Assembly (NCBI RefSeq): GCF_001705435.1
Contig: NZ_MDEN01000066.1
Span: forward strand, 248,001-312,000
Reading direction: 5' to 3'
DNA: 64,000 nucleotides
DNA from: Pseudomonas graminis
GTDB lineage: Bacteria > Pseudomonadota > Gammaproteobacteria > Pseudomonadales > Pseudomonadaceae
The notes under the pieces were generated by a model. It saw nothing but the letters and a program-made list of their open reading frames with translations. It was not told the DNA's origin and did no database searches. Positions 54,719 to 64,000 of this stretch are shown here, piece by piece; position 1 is the stretch's first letter, and every line of letters starts with the position of its first letter. Made by a program: the position numbers and the translations under genes.

Positions 54719-55774
54719 ATGAGCGCCAGCATCAATGCCAACCTGCGTCACGACTGGAATCTAGCCGAGGTCAAGGCGCTGTTCACACAGCCATTCAATG
54801 ACCTGCTGTTTCAGGCGCAAACCGTGCACCGCGCTCACTTCGACGCCAACCGCGTGCAAGTCTCGACCCTGCTGTCGATCAAAACCGGCGCCTGCCCGGA
54901 AGACTGCAAGTACTGCCCGCAATCGGGCCACTACAACACCGGTCTGGAAAAAGAAAAGCTGATGCAGGTCCAGCAAGTGCTGGAAGAAGCCGCACGCGCC
55001 AAGGCCATTGGTTCGACCCGTTTCTGCATGGGCGCGGCGTGGAAGCACCCGTCGGCCAAAGACATGCCCTACGTGCTGGAGATGGTCAAAGGCGTCAAGG
55101 CCATGGGCCTGGAAACCTGCATGACCCTCGGCAAGCTGGATCAGGACCAGACCCGGGCGCTGGCCGACGCTGGCCTCGATTACTACAACCACAACCTCGA
55201 CACGTCGCCGGATTTCTACACCAGCATCATCACCACCCGCACCTACAGCGATCGTCTGCAGACCTTGGCGTACGTGCGTGATTCAGGGATGAAGATCTGC
55301 TCGGGGGGTATTCTGGGCATGGGCGAATCCCTGGACGACCGCGCCAATCTGCTGATCCAGCTCGCCAATCTGCCGGAGCATCCGGAGTCCGTGCCGATCA
55401 ACATGCTGGTGAAAGTCGCCGGCACGCCGCTGGAAAACGCCGAGGATATCGATCCGTTCGATTTCATCCGCATGCTGGCCGTCGCACGCATCCTGATGCC
55501 GCAGTCCCACGTGCGCCTGTCCGCCGGCCGCGAAGCCATGAATGACCAGATGCAGGCCCTGGCGTTCTTCGCCGGCGCCAACTCGATCTTCTACGGCGAC
55601 AAACTGCTGACCACCGCCAACCCGCAGTCCGACAAGGACATGCAGCTGTTCTCGCGTCTGGGCATCCAGCCTGAAGCGCGCGAAGAGCACTCGGACGAGG
55701 TGCATCAGGCCGCTATCGAGCAGGCGCTGATCGAGCAGAAAAGCAGCGAGCTGTTTTACGACGCGGCGGTTTGA
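54719..55774 (+). CDS. bioB: Biotin synthase
   Basis: 351 residues from the ATG with AAGGAG six bases upstream. Radical-SAM cysteine motif [16 protein letters not shown] near residue 57 (C-x3-C-x2-C). The DNHNLDTSP-like strand [12 protein letters not shown] near 159 and SGGILGMGE near 196 complete the family. It inserts sulfur into dethiobiotin, the last step of biotin synthesis. First gene of bioBFHCD. Confidence 0.95.
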   Translation: MSASINANLRHDWNLAEVKALFTQPFNDLLFQAQTVHRAHFDANRVQVSTLLSIKTGACPEDCKYCPQSGHYNTGLEKEKLMQVQQVLEEAARAKAIGSTRFCMGAAWKHPSAKDMPYVLEMVKGVKAMGLETCMTLGKLDQDQTRALADAGLDYYNHNLDTSPDFYTSIITTRTYSDRLQTLAYVRDSGMKICSGGILGMGESLDDRANLLIQLANLPEHPESVPINMLVKVAGTPLENAEDIDPFDFIRMLAVARILMPQSHVRLSAGREAMNDQMQALAFFAGANSIFYGDKLLTTANPQSDKDMQLFSRLGIQPEAREEHSDEVHQAAIEQALIEQKSSELFYDAAV

Positions 55775-55804
55775 GCTTCCATAGTGGCTTGACTCGAGGC
55801 CTGC

Positions 55805-56995
55805 ATGTCTTTTGATCTGAACGCACGTCTCGCTGCCCGTCGTGCCGAGCACCTTTATCGTCAGCGGCCCCTGCTGCAAAGCCCGCAGGGGCCTGAAGTG
55901 ATTGTCGACGGCAAGCCGCTGCTGGCGTTCTGCAACAACGATTACATGGGGCTGGCGAGTCATCCTGAGGTCATCGCTGCGTGGCAAGCCGGCGCCGAGC
56001 GTTGGGGCGTCGGCGGTGGCGCTTCGCATTTGGTGATTGGCCACAGCACGCCCCATCACGCTCTCGAAGAGGCCCTCGCCGAGTTCACCGGACGGCCCCG
56101 CGCGCTGTTGTTTTCCAACGGCTACATGGCCAATCTCGGCACGGTCACCGCGTTGGTGGGGCAGGGCGACACGGTGCTGGAAGATCGTCTCAATCACGCT
56201 TCGTTGCTCGACGCCGGCCTGCTCAGCGGTGCGCGTTTTTCCCGCTACCTGCACAACAATTGCGACAGCCTCGCCGGCCGGTTGGACAAGGCGGTTGGAG
56301 ACACGCTGGTGGTCACCGACGGTGTGTTCAGCATGGACGGCGACGTCGCTGACCTGCCCGCGCTGGCCAAGGCGGCGAAAGCCAAAAACGCCTGGCTAAT
56401 GGTCGACGATGCCCACGGCTTCGGCCCGCTGGGGGCGAACGGTGCAGGCATTGTCGAGCACTTCGGCCTCGGCATCGATGAGGTCCCTGTGCTGATCGGC
56501 ACGCTGGGTAAATCCTTCGGCACGGCGGGCGCGTTCGTTGCGGGCAGCGAAGAACTGATCGAAACGCTGATCCAGTTTGCCCGCCCCTACATCTACACCA
56601 CCAGTCAGCCGCCGGCGCTGGCGTGCGCGACGCTGAAAAGCCTCGAACTGCTGCGCACCGAACACTGGCGGCGTGAGCACCTGGCGGCACTCATCAAACA
56701 GTTTCGCGCCGGCGCTCAAGCCCTCGGCCTGGAGCTGATGGACAGTTTCACCCCCATCCAGCCGATTCTGATTGGCGACAGCGGGCGCGCGTTGCGGCTG
56801 TCGCAGTTGCTGCGAGAACGGGGCGTGATGGTCACCGCCATTCGGCCACCAACGGTGCCTGCGGGCAGCGCGCGTCTACGCGTGACATTGTCCGCCGCCC
56901 ACAGCGAAGCACAGGTGCAGCTATTGTTGCAGGCACTGGAGCAGTGTTATCCGCTGCTGGGCGTAGACGAATCTTCGGAGCTGGACCATGCGTGA
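55805..56995 (+). CDS. bioF: 8-amino-7-oxononanoate synthase
   Basis: 396 residues. PLP enzyme: [34 protein letters not shown] and the PLP lysine in [15 protein letters not shown] near residue 238. It joins pimeloyl-ACP (or CoA) and alanine. Overlaps bioH by eight bases. Confidence 0.95.
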   Translation: MSFDLNARLAARRAEHLYRQRPLLQSPQGPEVIVDGKPLLAFCNNDYMGLASHPEVIAAWQAGAERWGVGGGASHLVIGHSTPHHALEEALAEFTGRPRALLFSNGYMANLGTVTALVGQGDTVLEDRLNHASLLDAGLLSGARFSRYLHNNCDSLAGRLDKAVGDTLVVTDGVFSMDGDVADLPALAKAAKAKNAWLMVDDAHGFGPLGANGAGIVEHFGLGIDEVPVLIGTLGKSFGTAGAFVAGSEELIETLIQFARPYIYTTSQPPALACATLKSLELLRTEHWRREHLAALIKQFRAGAQALGLELMDSFTPIQPILIGDSGRALRLSQLLRERGVMVTAIRPPTVPAGSARLRVTLSAAHSEAQVQLLLQALEQCYPLLGVDESSELDHA

Positions 56996-57719
56996 TCAGT
57001 TGATCCTGTTGCCGGGCTGGGGCCTCGGCGTCTCGCCCCTTGAACCGCTGGCTGCAGCGCTGCGAGGGCTCGACGAACATTTGCGGGTGGTGATCGAACC
57101 CTTACCGGACATGGACACCGACAACCTCGATGACTGGCTCGACGAGCTGGATTCGACGTTGCCCGACAACGTCTGGCTTGGCGGCTGGTCGCTGGGTGGC
57201 ATGCTCGCCGCGGAACTGGCGGCGCGCAGGGGCGAGCGCTGCTGTGGGCTGGCGACGTTTGCCAGCAACGTCTGCTTCGTGGCCCGCAGCGAGTGGCCCA
57301 ATGCGATGCCACAAACGGATTTCGATGCGTTCATTGCCGGTTGCAAAGCCGATCTGGACGCAACCCTCAAGCGCTTCAGTCTGTTGTGCGTGCAAGGCGC
57401 CGAGGAGCCGCGCGCGCTGTCGAGACAGCTCAAAGCCTGCGCGCCCCACGGCACCAGTGCCGGCTTGATCGAAGGCCTCAAGCTGCTGGAACAAATGGAC
57501 ACGCGCAGAGCGCTGCAAGGGTTTCGCGGCCCTCAATTGCACCTGTTCGGTGGCCTGGATGCGTTGGTGCCGGCAGAAGCGTCGGCGGACCTGCTGACCC
57601 TCCAGCCTGACATCGAAGTCGGCGTGATCGAGCAGGCCAGTCATGCCTTCATTCTGGAAAACCCGCACGGCGTCGCCGCTGCAGTTCATGCGTTTTTACA
57701 CGGGTCCGGTGATGACTGA
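56988..57719 (+). CDS. bioH: Pimeloyl-ACP methyl ester esterase
   Basis: 243 residues. Alpha/beta hydrolase: nucleophile elbow GGWSLGGML with Ser near residue 68, acid in [13 protein letters not shown] near 188, His in [13 protein letters not shown] near 215. It removes the methyl cap from pimeloyl-ACP made through BioC. Overlaps bioF upstream and bioC downstream, each by eight bases. Confidence 0.93.
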   Translation: MRDQLILLPGWGLGVSPLEPLAAALRGLDEHLRVVIEPLPDMDTDNLDDWLDELDSTLPDNVWLGGWSLGGMLAAELAARRGERCCGLATFASNVCFVARSEWPNAMPQTDFDAFIAGCKADLDATLKRFSLLCVQGAEEPRALSRQLKACAPHGTSAGLIEGLKLLEQMDTRRALQGFRGPQLHLFGGLDALVPAEASADLLTLQPDIEVGVIEQASHAFILENPHGVAAAVHAFLHGSGDD

Positions 57720-58560
57720 TCTTTCCCACTGCGCGGTGCTGAAGGCCGTGAAACAGCAACAGGCATCCGGGCAGCAGGCGCTGCCGGACAAGCGTCAAGT
57801 GGCGGCGTCCTTCTCCAGGGCGGCGACCAGCTACGACAGCGTGGCCGATTTGCAGCGCGCCGTTGGTACCGAACTGATGACGCGACTGCCTGATCTGGCA
57901 CCGTCCCGCTGGCTGGACCTGGGCAGCGGCACCGGTTGTTTCAGCCGCGCGCTGACGAAGACGTTTCCGCACAGCGAAGGCATTGCGCTCGACCTTGCCG
58001 AAGGCATGCTGCGCTATGCACGGCCTTCAGGGGGTGCCGCGCATTATGTGGCAGGCGACGCGGAGAACGTGCCGCTGCGTGACGCGAGCGTCGATCTGAT
58101 GTTCTCCAGCCTGGCAGTGCAATGGTGCCCGGATTTTTCTGCAGTGCTGAGCGAAGCGGGTCGCGTACTGAAGCCAAGTGGCGTGTTCGCTTTTGCCAGC
58201 CTCTGCGTCGGGACGCTGTTTGAGCTGCGCGACAGCTGGCAGGCGGTGGACGGCATGGTCCACGTCAATCGTTTTCGCGAGCGGGAAGAGTATCAACGCC
58301 TCTGCGCCGCCAGTGGTTTGAACGTGCGCAGCCTCGAAGTCCTGCCCCACGTGTTGCACTATCCCGACGTGCGCAGCCTGACCCACGAACTCAAAGCACT
58401 GGGCGCGCACAACATCAATCCGGGTCGTCCGGGAGGCCTGACCGGCCGTGCGCGAATTCAGGCTTTGATGGAGGCGTACGAAAGGTTTCGTCAGGAAAAA
58501 GGCCTGCCCGCCACGTATCAGGTGGTGTACGCCATCCTGACTAAACCCGGCATTGATTAA
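57712..58560 (+). CDS. bioC: Malonyl-ACP O-methyltransferase
   Basis: 282 residues from [20 protein letters not shown]; the ATG overlaps bioH. S-adenosylmethionine motif [17 protein letters not shown] near residue 65, then [14 protein letters not shown]. It methylates malonyl-ACP so that fatty-acid enzymes can extend it to pimelate. Confidence 0.93.
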   Translation: MTDLSHCAVLKAVKQQQASGQQALPDKRQVAASFSRAATSYDSVADLQRAVGTELMTRLPDLAPSRWLDLGSGTGCFSRALTKTFPHSEGIALDLAEGMLRYARPSGGAAHYVAGDAENVPLRDASVDLMFSSLAVQWCPDFSAVLSEAGRVLKPSGVFAFASLCVGTLFELRDSWQAVDGMVHVNRFREREEYQRLCAASGLNVRSLEVLPHVLHYPDVRSLTHELKALGAHNINPGRPGGLTGRARIQALMEAYERFRQEKGLPATYQVVYAILTKPGID

Positions 58561-58646
58561 AGAATGATCATTTAGTCGGCGTTTTTCACACGAACGCTAT
58601 AGTAAGCAGGGAATAGTTTGAAATATCTGAACGGATGGTCGCCACG

Positions 58647-59327
58647 ATGAGCGCTGCGTATTTCATCACGGGAACCGACACCGACGTCGGCAAGACCACC
58701 ATCGCCACGGGGCTTCTGTACGCGGCGCGGCAGTCGGGGTTGAGCACGGCGGCGGGCAAGCCGGTGGCTTCCGGTTGTGACGTCAAACCCAAGGGGTTGC
58801 GCAACTCGGACGCCGTCGCCTTGCGTGCCGAGTGCTCGATCCAGCTGACCTACAATGAGGTCAATCCGGTGGCCTTCGAGCCGGCAATCGCGCCCCATCT
58901 GGCCGCGCGGGAAGCGGGAGTCGCCCTGACTGTGCAGTCTCTGCTCGGGCCGATGCAGCACATCCTCGCCAAGCAGGCTGATTTCACGCTGATCGAAGGC
59001 GCCGGCGGCTGGCGTGTTCCCCTGGCCGATCAAGCCAATCTGTCCGATCTGGCCATCGCGCTGAAGCTGCCGGTGATTCTCGTGGTGGGCGTGCGCCTGG
59101 GCTGTATCAGCCATGCGTTGCTGTCAGCCGAAGCGATCGCCAACGACGGTCTGCAACTGGCGGGCTGGGTGGCGAATATTATTGATCCCAAAACGTCACG
59201 GCTTGAGGAAAACCTCGCCACGCTGGCAGAGCGTCTGCCGGCGCCGTGCCTGGGCCGCGTGCCGTTCATGAAGAAGGCAACTGCGGAAATGATTGCCGAG
59301 CATCTGCATCTGGAACTGCTGGACTAG
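58647..59327 (+). CDS. bioD: Dethiobiotin synthetase
   Basis: 226 residues from MSAAYFITGTDTDVGKTTIA; an upstream in-frame ATG at 58635 is less likely. P-loop TGTDTDVGKTT and the DEGAGG-type IEGAGGWRVPL near 119 are diagnostic. It makes dethiobiotin from DAPA using ATP and CO2. Ends the operon; bioA is not in the window. Confidence 0.94.
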   Translation: MSAAYFITGTDTDVGKTTIATGLLYAARQSGLSTAAGKPVASGCDVKPKGLRNSDAVALRAECSIQLTYNEVNPVAFEPAIAPHLAAREAGVALTVQSLLGPMQHILAKQADFTLIEGAGGWRVPLADQANLSDLAIALKLPVILVVGVRLGCISHALLSAEAIANDGLQLAGWVANIIDPKTSRLEENLATLAERLPAPCLGRVPFMKKATAEMIAEHLHLELLD

Positions 59328-59451
59328 CGGGCGACGTGCCGCTGAGTGTGAGGCCCGTCACAAGGCGCAATGCCACTAGTCGCTTTGCAAAGTAATCCAG
59401 GCGCTTTGCTGCTTTAATCGCTGTGTTCGCTATGAACAGAGGATCGTGCTC

Positions 59452-59748
59452 ATGCAAATCTCACTGAACAACACGCTGTACCCGGGCCTCAGCGCCATGC
59501 AGGTCGGGCAGAACCGTGTCGATCAGGCTGCGACGCAACTGGCCAGCCCCGCGACCGAGGTGTCAGGGCGCAGTCAGTCTTCGGATTTCCAGCTTGAGCG
59601 TCTGCGCTCCGTCGATCGTCCGCAACGTTCCGACATGGCCACTAATGTGGTGGAACTGACCCAAGGCCGGATTCAAGTCCAGGCAGGCGTCAAAGTTGAA
59701 AAAGCCAGCGATGAAATGCTCGGCACGCTGATCGATACCTTCGCCTGA
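59452..59748 (+). CDS. Small flagellar-rod-like protein, unknown function
   Basis: 98 residues from the ATG with AGGA upstream. The start MQISLNNTLYPGLSAMQVGQ and end VVELTQGRIQVQAGVKVEKA resemble the terminal helices of flagellar rod/hook proteins (FlgC/FlgE), joined without their middle domain. In Pseudomonas such a gene stands between bioD and the fadE pair, so it is conserved. Function unknown; no flagellar genes nearby. Confidence 0.6.
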   Translation: MQISLNNTLYPGLSAMQVGQNRVDQAATQLASPATEVSGRSQSSDFQLERLRSVDRPQRSDMATNVVELTQGRIQVQAGVKVEKASDEMLGTLIDTFA

Positions 59749-60096
59749 TTCTCTTCGCTTCGTGCGCTACGGCGCACGTTGCTGGATGCTACGCCTCTCC
59801 TGAATAACACCTCATTCACGTGCCCATTCTCCGGGCGCTTTCGCGTTTTTTATCCCGACGTTTTCTAGACTCAACGCTGCGGTCTCAACCGCCTGGCGTC
59901 GCAACCGCGCGCCTGCGGTTTGCCCGCGTCAGGTGATGAAAGGTGCCGGGCGTCGCTTGACAAGGTATAGGCGTAAACGTATGTTTCAAACACCTGTTTG
60001 ATCGCCGCGTGATCCCAAACACCGGCGCCGGGGCAACGCCCCACAGTGACCACACGGTCATCCAATTCCAGGATTCACCAGCAGAGGTTTATCGCT
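59749..60096. other. Intergenic region before the first acyl-CoA dehydrogenase
   Basis: 348 bases. The clear content is a promoter (59957-59985) with a PsrA-type operator (59986-60001). A weak hairpin with T-run near 59838-59855 may end the upstream gene. Confidence 0.5.
59957..60001 (+). promoter_or_regulatory. Promoter with PsrA-type operator for the fadE gene
   Basis: TTGACA (59957-59962), 17-base spacing and TATGTT (59980-59985) are followed at once by TCAAAC-ACCT-GTTTGA (59986-60001), a perfect palindrome. The inner CAAAC-N4-GTTTG matches the PsrA consensus (G/C)AAAC-N2-4-GTTT(G/C). Placed over the start point, it would repress transcription and release on long-chain fatty acids. Confidence 0.65.
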
Positions 60097-61902
60097 ATGC
60101 CTGACTACAAGGCCCCCTTGCGTGATATTCGCTTCGTCCGTGACGAGCTGCTCGGCTACGAAGCGCACTATCAGAGTCTGCCAGCATGCCAGGACGCCAC
60201 GCCTGACATGGTTGACGCCATTCTCGAGGAAGGCGCCAAGTTTTGTGAGCAGGTCCTGGCCCCGCTGAACCGTGTGGGTGACACCGAAGGCTGTACCTGG
60301 AGCGAGTCCGGCGTAAAAACGCCGACCGGTTTCAAGGAAGCCTACAAACAGTTCGTCGAAGGCGGCTGGCCGAGCCTGGCCCACGACGTCGCTCATGGCG
60401 GTCAGGGTCTGCCCGAGTCGCTGGGTCTGGCGGTCAGTGAAATGGTCGGCGAAGCCAACTGGTCGTGGGGCATGTACCCAGGCCTGTCGCACGGTGCGAT
60501 GAACACCATCTCCGAGCACGGCACCCCTGAGCAGCAAGACGCTTACCTGACCAAACTGGTTTCCGGCGAGTGGACCGGCACCATGTGCCTGACCGAACCT
60601 CACTGCGGTACTGACCTGGGCATGCTGCGCACCAAGGCCGAGCCTCAGGCTGACGGTTCGTACAAAGTATCCGGTACCAAGATCTTCATTTCCGCTGGCG
60701 AACACGACATGGCCGATAACATCGTCCACATCGTGCTGGCCCGCCTGCCCGATGCGCCTGCCGGCACCAAAGGCATTTCCCTGTTCATCGTGCCGAAGTT
60801 CGTGCCGGCCGCTGATGGCAGCGTCGGCGAGCGCAACGCAGTCAACTGCGGCTCGCTCGAACACAAGATGGGCATTCACGGCAACGCCACCTGCGTGATG
60901 AACTTCGACGGGGCAACCGGTTTCCTGATCGGCCCGCCGAACAAAGGCCTGAACTGCATGTTCACGTTCATGAACACCGCACGTCTGGGCACGGCGCTGC
61001 AAGGTCTGGCCCACGCCGAGATCGGTTTCCAGGGCGGCCTGAAATACGCCCGTGAGCGTCTGCAGATGCGTTCCCTGACTGGCCCGAAAGCGCCCGAGAA
61101 AGCAGCTGACCCGATCATCGTTCACCCGGACGTACGTCGCATGCTGCTGACCATGAAGGCCTTCGCCGAGGGGAGTCGCGCGATGGTGTACTTCACCGCC
61201 AAGCAGGTCGACATCGCCAAGTACAGCGACGACGCCGAAGCCAAGAAGCAAGCTGACGGCCTGCTGGCCTTCATGACGCCGATCGCCAAGGCGTTCATGA
61301 CCGAAGTCGGTTTTGAATCTGCCAACCACGGCGTGCAGGTCTACGGCGGCCACGGCTTCATCGCCGAGTGGGGCATGGAGCAGAACGTTCGCGACGCCCG
61401 TATCGCCATGCTGTACGAAGGCACCACGGGTATTCAGGCGCTCGACCTGCTGGGTCGTAAAGTGCTGATGACTCAGGGCGAGGCGCTCAAGGGCTTCACC
61501 AAGATCGTCCACAAGTTCTGCCAGTCGCAGGAAGGCAATGAAGCGATCAGCGAATTCGTGGCGCCGCTCGCTGCGCTGAATAAGGAGTGGGGTGAGCTGA
61601 CCATGAAGGTCGGTATGGCGGCCATGAAAGACCGTGAAGAAGTCGGCGCCGCGTCGGTGGACTACCTGATGTATTCCGGTTATGCCTGCCTGGCGTATTT
61701 CTGGGCTGACATGGCCCGTGTTGCAGCCGAGAAACTTGCGTCCGGCACCGGCGAAGAAGCCTTTTACACCGCCAAGCTGCAGACGGCGCGCTTCTACTTC
61801 CAGCGCATCCTGCCGCGCACTCGCACTCACGTGGCAACCATGCTGTCGGGCGCGAGCAACCTGATGGACATGAACGAAGAACACTTCGGTCTGGCTTACT
61901 AA
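60097..61902 (+). CDS. Long-chain acyl-CoA dehydrogenase (FadE type)
   Basis: 601 residues from MPDYKAPLRDIRFVRDELLG with AGAGG upstream; the length and 50-residue C-terminal extension mark the ~600-residue class. FAD/substrate motifs MCLTEPHCGTDLG and TKIFISAGEHDMADN. Catalytic Glu in MLYEGTTGIQALDLLGRK near residue 443. It starts beta-oxidation of fatty acids. A PsrA-type site lies in its promoter and a terminator follows. The partial gene at 63601 is a paralogue with the same opening. Confidence 0.9.
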   Translation: MPDYKAPLRDIRFVRDELLGYEAHYQSLPACQDATPDMVDAILEEGAKFCEQVLAPLNRVGDTEGCTWSESGVKTPTGFKEAYKQFVEGGWPSLAHDVAHGGQGLPESLGLAVSEMVGEANWSWGMYPGLSHGAMNTISEHGTPEQQDAYLTKLVSGEWTGTMCLTEPHCGTDLGMLRTKAEPQADGSYKVSGTKIFISAGEHDMADNIVHIVLARLPDAPAGTKGISLFIVPKFVPAADGSVGERNAVNCGSLEHKMGIHGNATCVMNFDGATGFLIGPPNKGLNCMFTFMNTARLGTALQGLAHAEIGFQGGLKYARERLQMRSLTGPKAPEKAADPIIVHPDVRRMLLTMKAFAEGSRAMVYFTAKQVDIAKYSDDAEAKKQADGLLAFMTPIAKAFMTEVGFESANHGVQVYGGHGFIAEWGMEQNVRDARIAMLYEGTTGIQALDLLGRKVLMTQGEALKGFTKIVHKFCQSQEGNEAISEFVAPLAALNKEWGELTMKVGMAAMKDREEVGAASVDYLMYSGYACLAYFWADMARVAAEKLASGTGEEAFYTAKLQTARFYFQRILPRTRTHVATMLSGASNLMDMNEEHFGLAY

Positions 61903-61923
61903 GTCAGCCCAAGCGTTTCCCTC

Positions 61924-61956
61924 AAGCCGCTTGCCCTCAGGGACAAGCGGCTTTTT
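61924..61956 (+). terminator. Terminator of the first fadE gene
   Basis: Arms AAGCCGCTTG and CAAGCGGCTT with a 10-base loop, then a T-run, 22 bases after the stop. Confidence 0.9.
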
Positions 61957-62080
61957 TGTGCCTGGCTGATTTTTGTATCAGGGCCACGCACATTCTCTCT
62001 CATCCTATGCATGACGCGGCCGATACAGGCACAATGCCATTTAATCAGCACTCACATCGTTCGGTGAGGAGATAATCCTT

Positions 62081-63376
62081 TTGCTGCGCCCCTCTGCCGC
62101 ACGGCTCAGTCATTTTTTACCCTCTCTGGCCTTGCTGGTTGCCGGACTGGCGGCCGCGTATGTGAAAGACCTCAACGTCTTCTTCACCTCACTTTTCAAC
62201 GTGCTGCCCACCCTGGTGCTGTTGCTGGGTGGTGCGTACTGCGGGGTATACAAGCGACAGCGTGAGCTGTTCCTGATGATCACCGTGTACATCGCCTATT
62301 TCCTCCTCGACACACAGACCGACTACTACCGCGATTACGGCAAGGTCCGAGAAGACGCCGCCGTGGTGTTTCATCTGTGTTGCCTCTTGCTCCCGGTCAT
62401 GTTTGGTCTGTTTGCGGCCTGGGAAGAGCGGACCCATCTGTTTCAGGACTTGATTGCACGGTTGGCCGTTCTGGTCGCGGTAGGCAGCGTTGCCCTGGGT
62501 CTCGAACAGAGCTTTCCCGCCGGGCTGCTGGCCTGGCTCGCCGACATCCGCTGGCCAGCGCTTCACGGTGAATGGATGAGCCTGATTCAGCTGTCCTACG
62601 TGACCTTTCTCATTGCGTTCGCCGTGCTCATCACGCAGTACCTCTATAAGCCGCGGCCCCTGCATGCGGCTCAACTGGTGGGGTTGCTCGGGATGTTCTG
62701 GGCGTTACCGAAGACCTTCATCCTGCCCTTCACCCTGAACATCATGTGCAGCCAGGTGATGTTGATGATTGCGGCGGCGGTCGCGCACGAGGCCTATCAA
62801 ATGGCTTTCCGCGACGAGCTGACCGGGCTGCCAGGTCGACGTGCGCTGAATGAGCGGATGCAGCGACTGGGCCGCAATTATGTGCTGGCGATGAGCGACG
62901 TCGATCATTTCAAGAAATTCAACGACACCCATGGCCACGATGTCGGCGATCAGGTGCTGCGTCTGGTGGCGAGCAAGCTGTCGAAGATCACCAATGGCGG
63001 CGGGCGCGCCTATCGTTATGGCGGCGAAGAGTTTGCCATCGTGTTTGCCGGCAAAACCCTCGAAGAATGCATGCCGCACCTTGAGGTCATCCGCGAAACC
63101 ATTGCCAGTTATCAGATTCAGCTGCGCAATCAGGACAATCGTCCGAATGATGATCTGCAAGGGCGTCAGCGTCGGGCGGGGTCCCAGGCTTCAGCGGTGT
63201 CGGTCACGGTCAGCATCGGCGTGGCCGAGCGTCTGCCGGAGCACCGCAATCCGGAAGAAGTCCTTAAATCCGCCGATCAGGCGCTGTATGCCGCCAAAGG
63301 CGCCGGGCGTAATTGCGTCATCAGTCACTTGCAGACCAGCAAGCGTGGCGCTGTGCGCATGGCTGCCGCCGGCTAA
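62081..63376 (+). CDS. Membrane diguanylate cyclase (GGDEF)
   Basis: 431 residues from TTG with GAGGAG nine bases upstream. Seven hydrophobic segments in the first ~225 residues (LLVAGLAAAYVKDLNVFFTS; LFLMITVYIAYFLLD) resemble a 7TM sensor. The GGDEF domain opens FRDELTGLPGRRALNERM, and the active site YRYGGEEFAIVFAG is intact near residue 312. I see no RxxD inhibitory site in the expected place, so feedback control may be lost. It lies between two acyl-CoA dehydrogenases in the same direction. Confidence 0.88.
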   Translation: MLRPSAARLSHFLPSLALLVAGLAAAYVKDLNVFFTSLFNVLPTLVLLLGGAYCGVYKRQRELFLMITVYIAYFLLDTQTDYYRDYGKVREDAAVVFHLCCLLLPVMFGLFAAWEERTHLFQDLIARLAVLVAVGSVALGLEQSFPAGLLAWLADIRWPALHGEWMSLIQLSYVTFLIAFAVLITQYLYKPRPLHAAQLVGLLGMFWALPKTFILPFTLNIMCSQVMLMIAAAVAHEAYQMAFRDELTGLPGRRALNERMQRLGRNYVLAMSDVDHFKKFNDTHGHDVGDQVLRLVASKLSKITNGGGRAYRYGGEEFAIVFAGKTLEECMPHLEVIRETIASYQIQLRNQDNRPNDDLQGRQRRAGSQASAVSVTVSIGVAERLPEHRNPEEVLKSADQALYAAKGAGRNCVISHLQTSKRGAVRMAAAG

Positions 63377-63600
63377 AAGCTACTCTTTTCCACCTCTGGA
63401 CGAACGCACACGCCGCTGTGCGCAGGCATCAGCATGACCGTCGCTTGCGCGTGACCGAATCTTTGATAATAGTCACGTGTTGACCCTATGTGTCGCAAAT
63501 GGTGTTCATGTACACTCGTTCCATTGACACATCGGCGCCGCACTTTCTCTGCTGTGCCGCTCCTCCCCCGAGTTCTTTGCCGCTGAAACGAGGTTTGCCA

Positions 63601-64000
63601 TGGCTGACTACAAAGCGCCCTTGCGCGATATGCGCTTCGTCCTCAATGAAGTGTTCGAGGTCTCCCGACTTTGGGCCACGCTGCCCGAATTGTCCGAAAC
63701 CGTGGACGCCGAGACCGTCGAGGCGATTCTCGAAGAAGCGGGCAAAGTCACTGGCCGGTCCGTTGCACCCCTGAGTCGCGCGGCCGATGAGGAAGGCTGT
63801 CACTGGAACGACACCGTCGTCACTACCCCGGCAGGCTTCGTTCAGGCTTACAAAACGTACGCTGAAGGTGGCTGGGTTGGCGTCGGTGGCAATCCGGAGT
63901 TCGGCGGCATGGGCATGCCCAAAGCGGTGTCTGCTCAGGTCGAGGAAATGGTCAATTCCGCAAGCCTGGCGTTCGGGCTGTACCCGATGCTGACGTCCGG
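63601..64000 (+). CDS. Acyl-CoA dehydrogenase, N-terminal part (3' end outside window)
   Basis: 133 residues in view from MADYKAPLRDMRFVLNEVFE; the gene continues past the window. The opening matches the gene at 60097 (PDYKAPLRDIRF), and the core FVQAYKTYAEGGWVGVGGNP and SASLAFGLYPMLTS are alike. A tandem fadE paralogue, common at this position in Pseudomonas. The promoter lies in the 224 bases after the diguanylate cyclase; I saw no PsrA-type site there. Confidence 0.88.

Noticed and set aside
60058-61884. 608-codon open frame antisense to the fadE gene
   Set aside because: Shadow frame; composition typical of antisense reading of third-position GC-rich codons.

Overview
The window reads as a chromosomal segment of a fluorescens/syringae-type Pseudomonas. 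The evidence is GC-rich coding sequence, REP/REPIN hairpins of Pseudomonas type, the glycine-betaine catabolic cluster (dgcAB, etf, gbcAB, glyA, soxBDAG, purU, fdhA) in the order known from pseudomonads, and the block comF / bioBFHCD / small protein / two fadE-type genes. No rRNA, tRNA, CRISPR array or transposase was seen.

Region by region. (1) 1-4673: the end of dgcA, then dgcB and the two electron-transfer flavoprotein subunits, an overlapping operon that passes electrons from dimethylglycine oxidation. (2) 4709-8138: an accessory insert between the etf genes and gbcA. It holds two overlapping-style hypothetical genes, a 546-base non-coding tract with diverged direct repeats and DnaA-box-like sites, and a frameshifted ABC exporter. 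(3) 8139-10867: divergent gbcA and gbcB, which demethylate glycine betaine. (4) 10943-16965: a chemoreceptor, a coiled-coil/ZapA-like pair, threonine aldolase, TraX and an AlaC-type aminotransferase. (5) 16979-19460: an accessory island of three orphan minus-strand genes, each preceded by the same palindrome, with a degenerate second copy of the alaC tail inside. (6) 19799-28707: glyA, soxBDAG, purU and fdhA, which turn sarcosine into glycine and clear the formaldehyde/formate units. (7) 28894-34603: exported DUF proteins, an acyltransferase, an aspartic protease, a lipoprotein, a GST and a sugar-acid type MFS carrier. (8) 34929-36177: an orphan hcp followed by a candidate type VI effector/immunity pair. 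(9) 36460-42106: an iron-uptake cell-surface signalling set (PepSY protein, TonB transducer, FecR, ECF sigma). (10) 42235-45578: a DEDDh exonuclease, a cNMP/CBS/DUF294 protein and a receiver-only response regulator. (11) 45661-53783: glcB, gcvR, rarD, srkA, phoX and modE. (12) 53874-59327: comF and the full biotin operon bioBFHCD. (13) 59452-64000: a FlgC-like small protein, two acyl-CoA dehydrogenases and a membrane diguanylate cyclase between them.

Regions 1, 3 and 6 form one pathway: glycine betaine -> dimethylglycine (GbcAB) -> sarcosine (DgcAB plus ETF) -> glycine (SoxBDAG). One-carbon units are taken by GlyA, PurU and FdhA. GcvR (glycine cleavage control), LtaE and malate synthase G belong to neighbouring glycine/glyoxylate metabolism. 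The least explained material is the palindrome-headed three-gene island (17073-19460), the DnaA-box repeat tract (5554-5913, with more boxes inside etfA/etfB), and the Hcp-linked gene pair (34929-35674).
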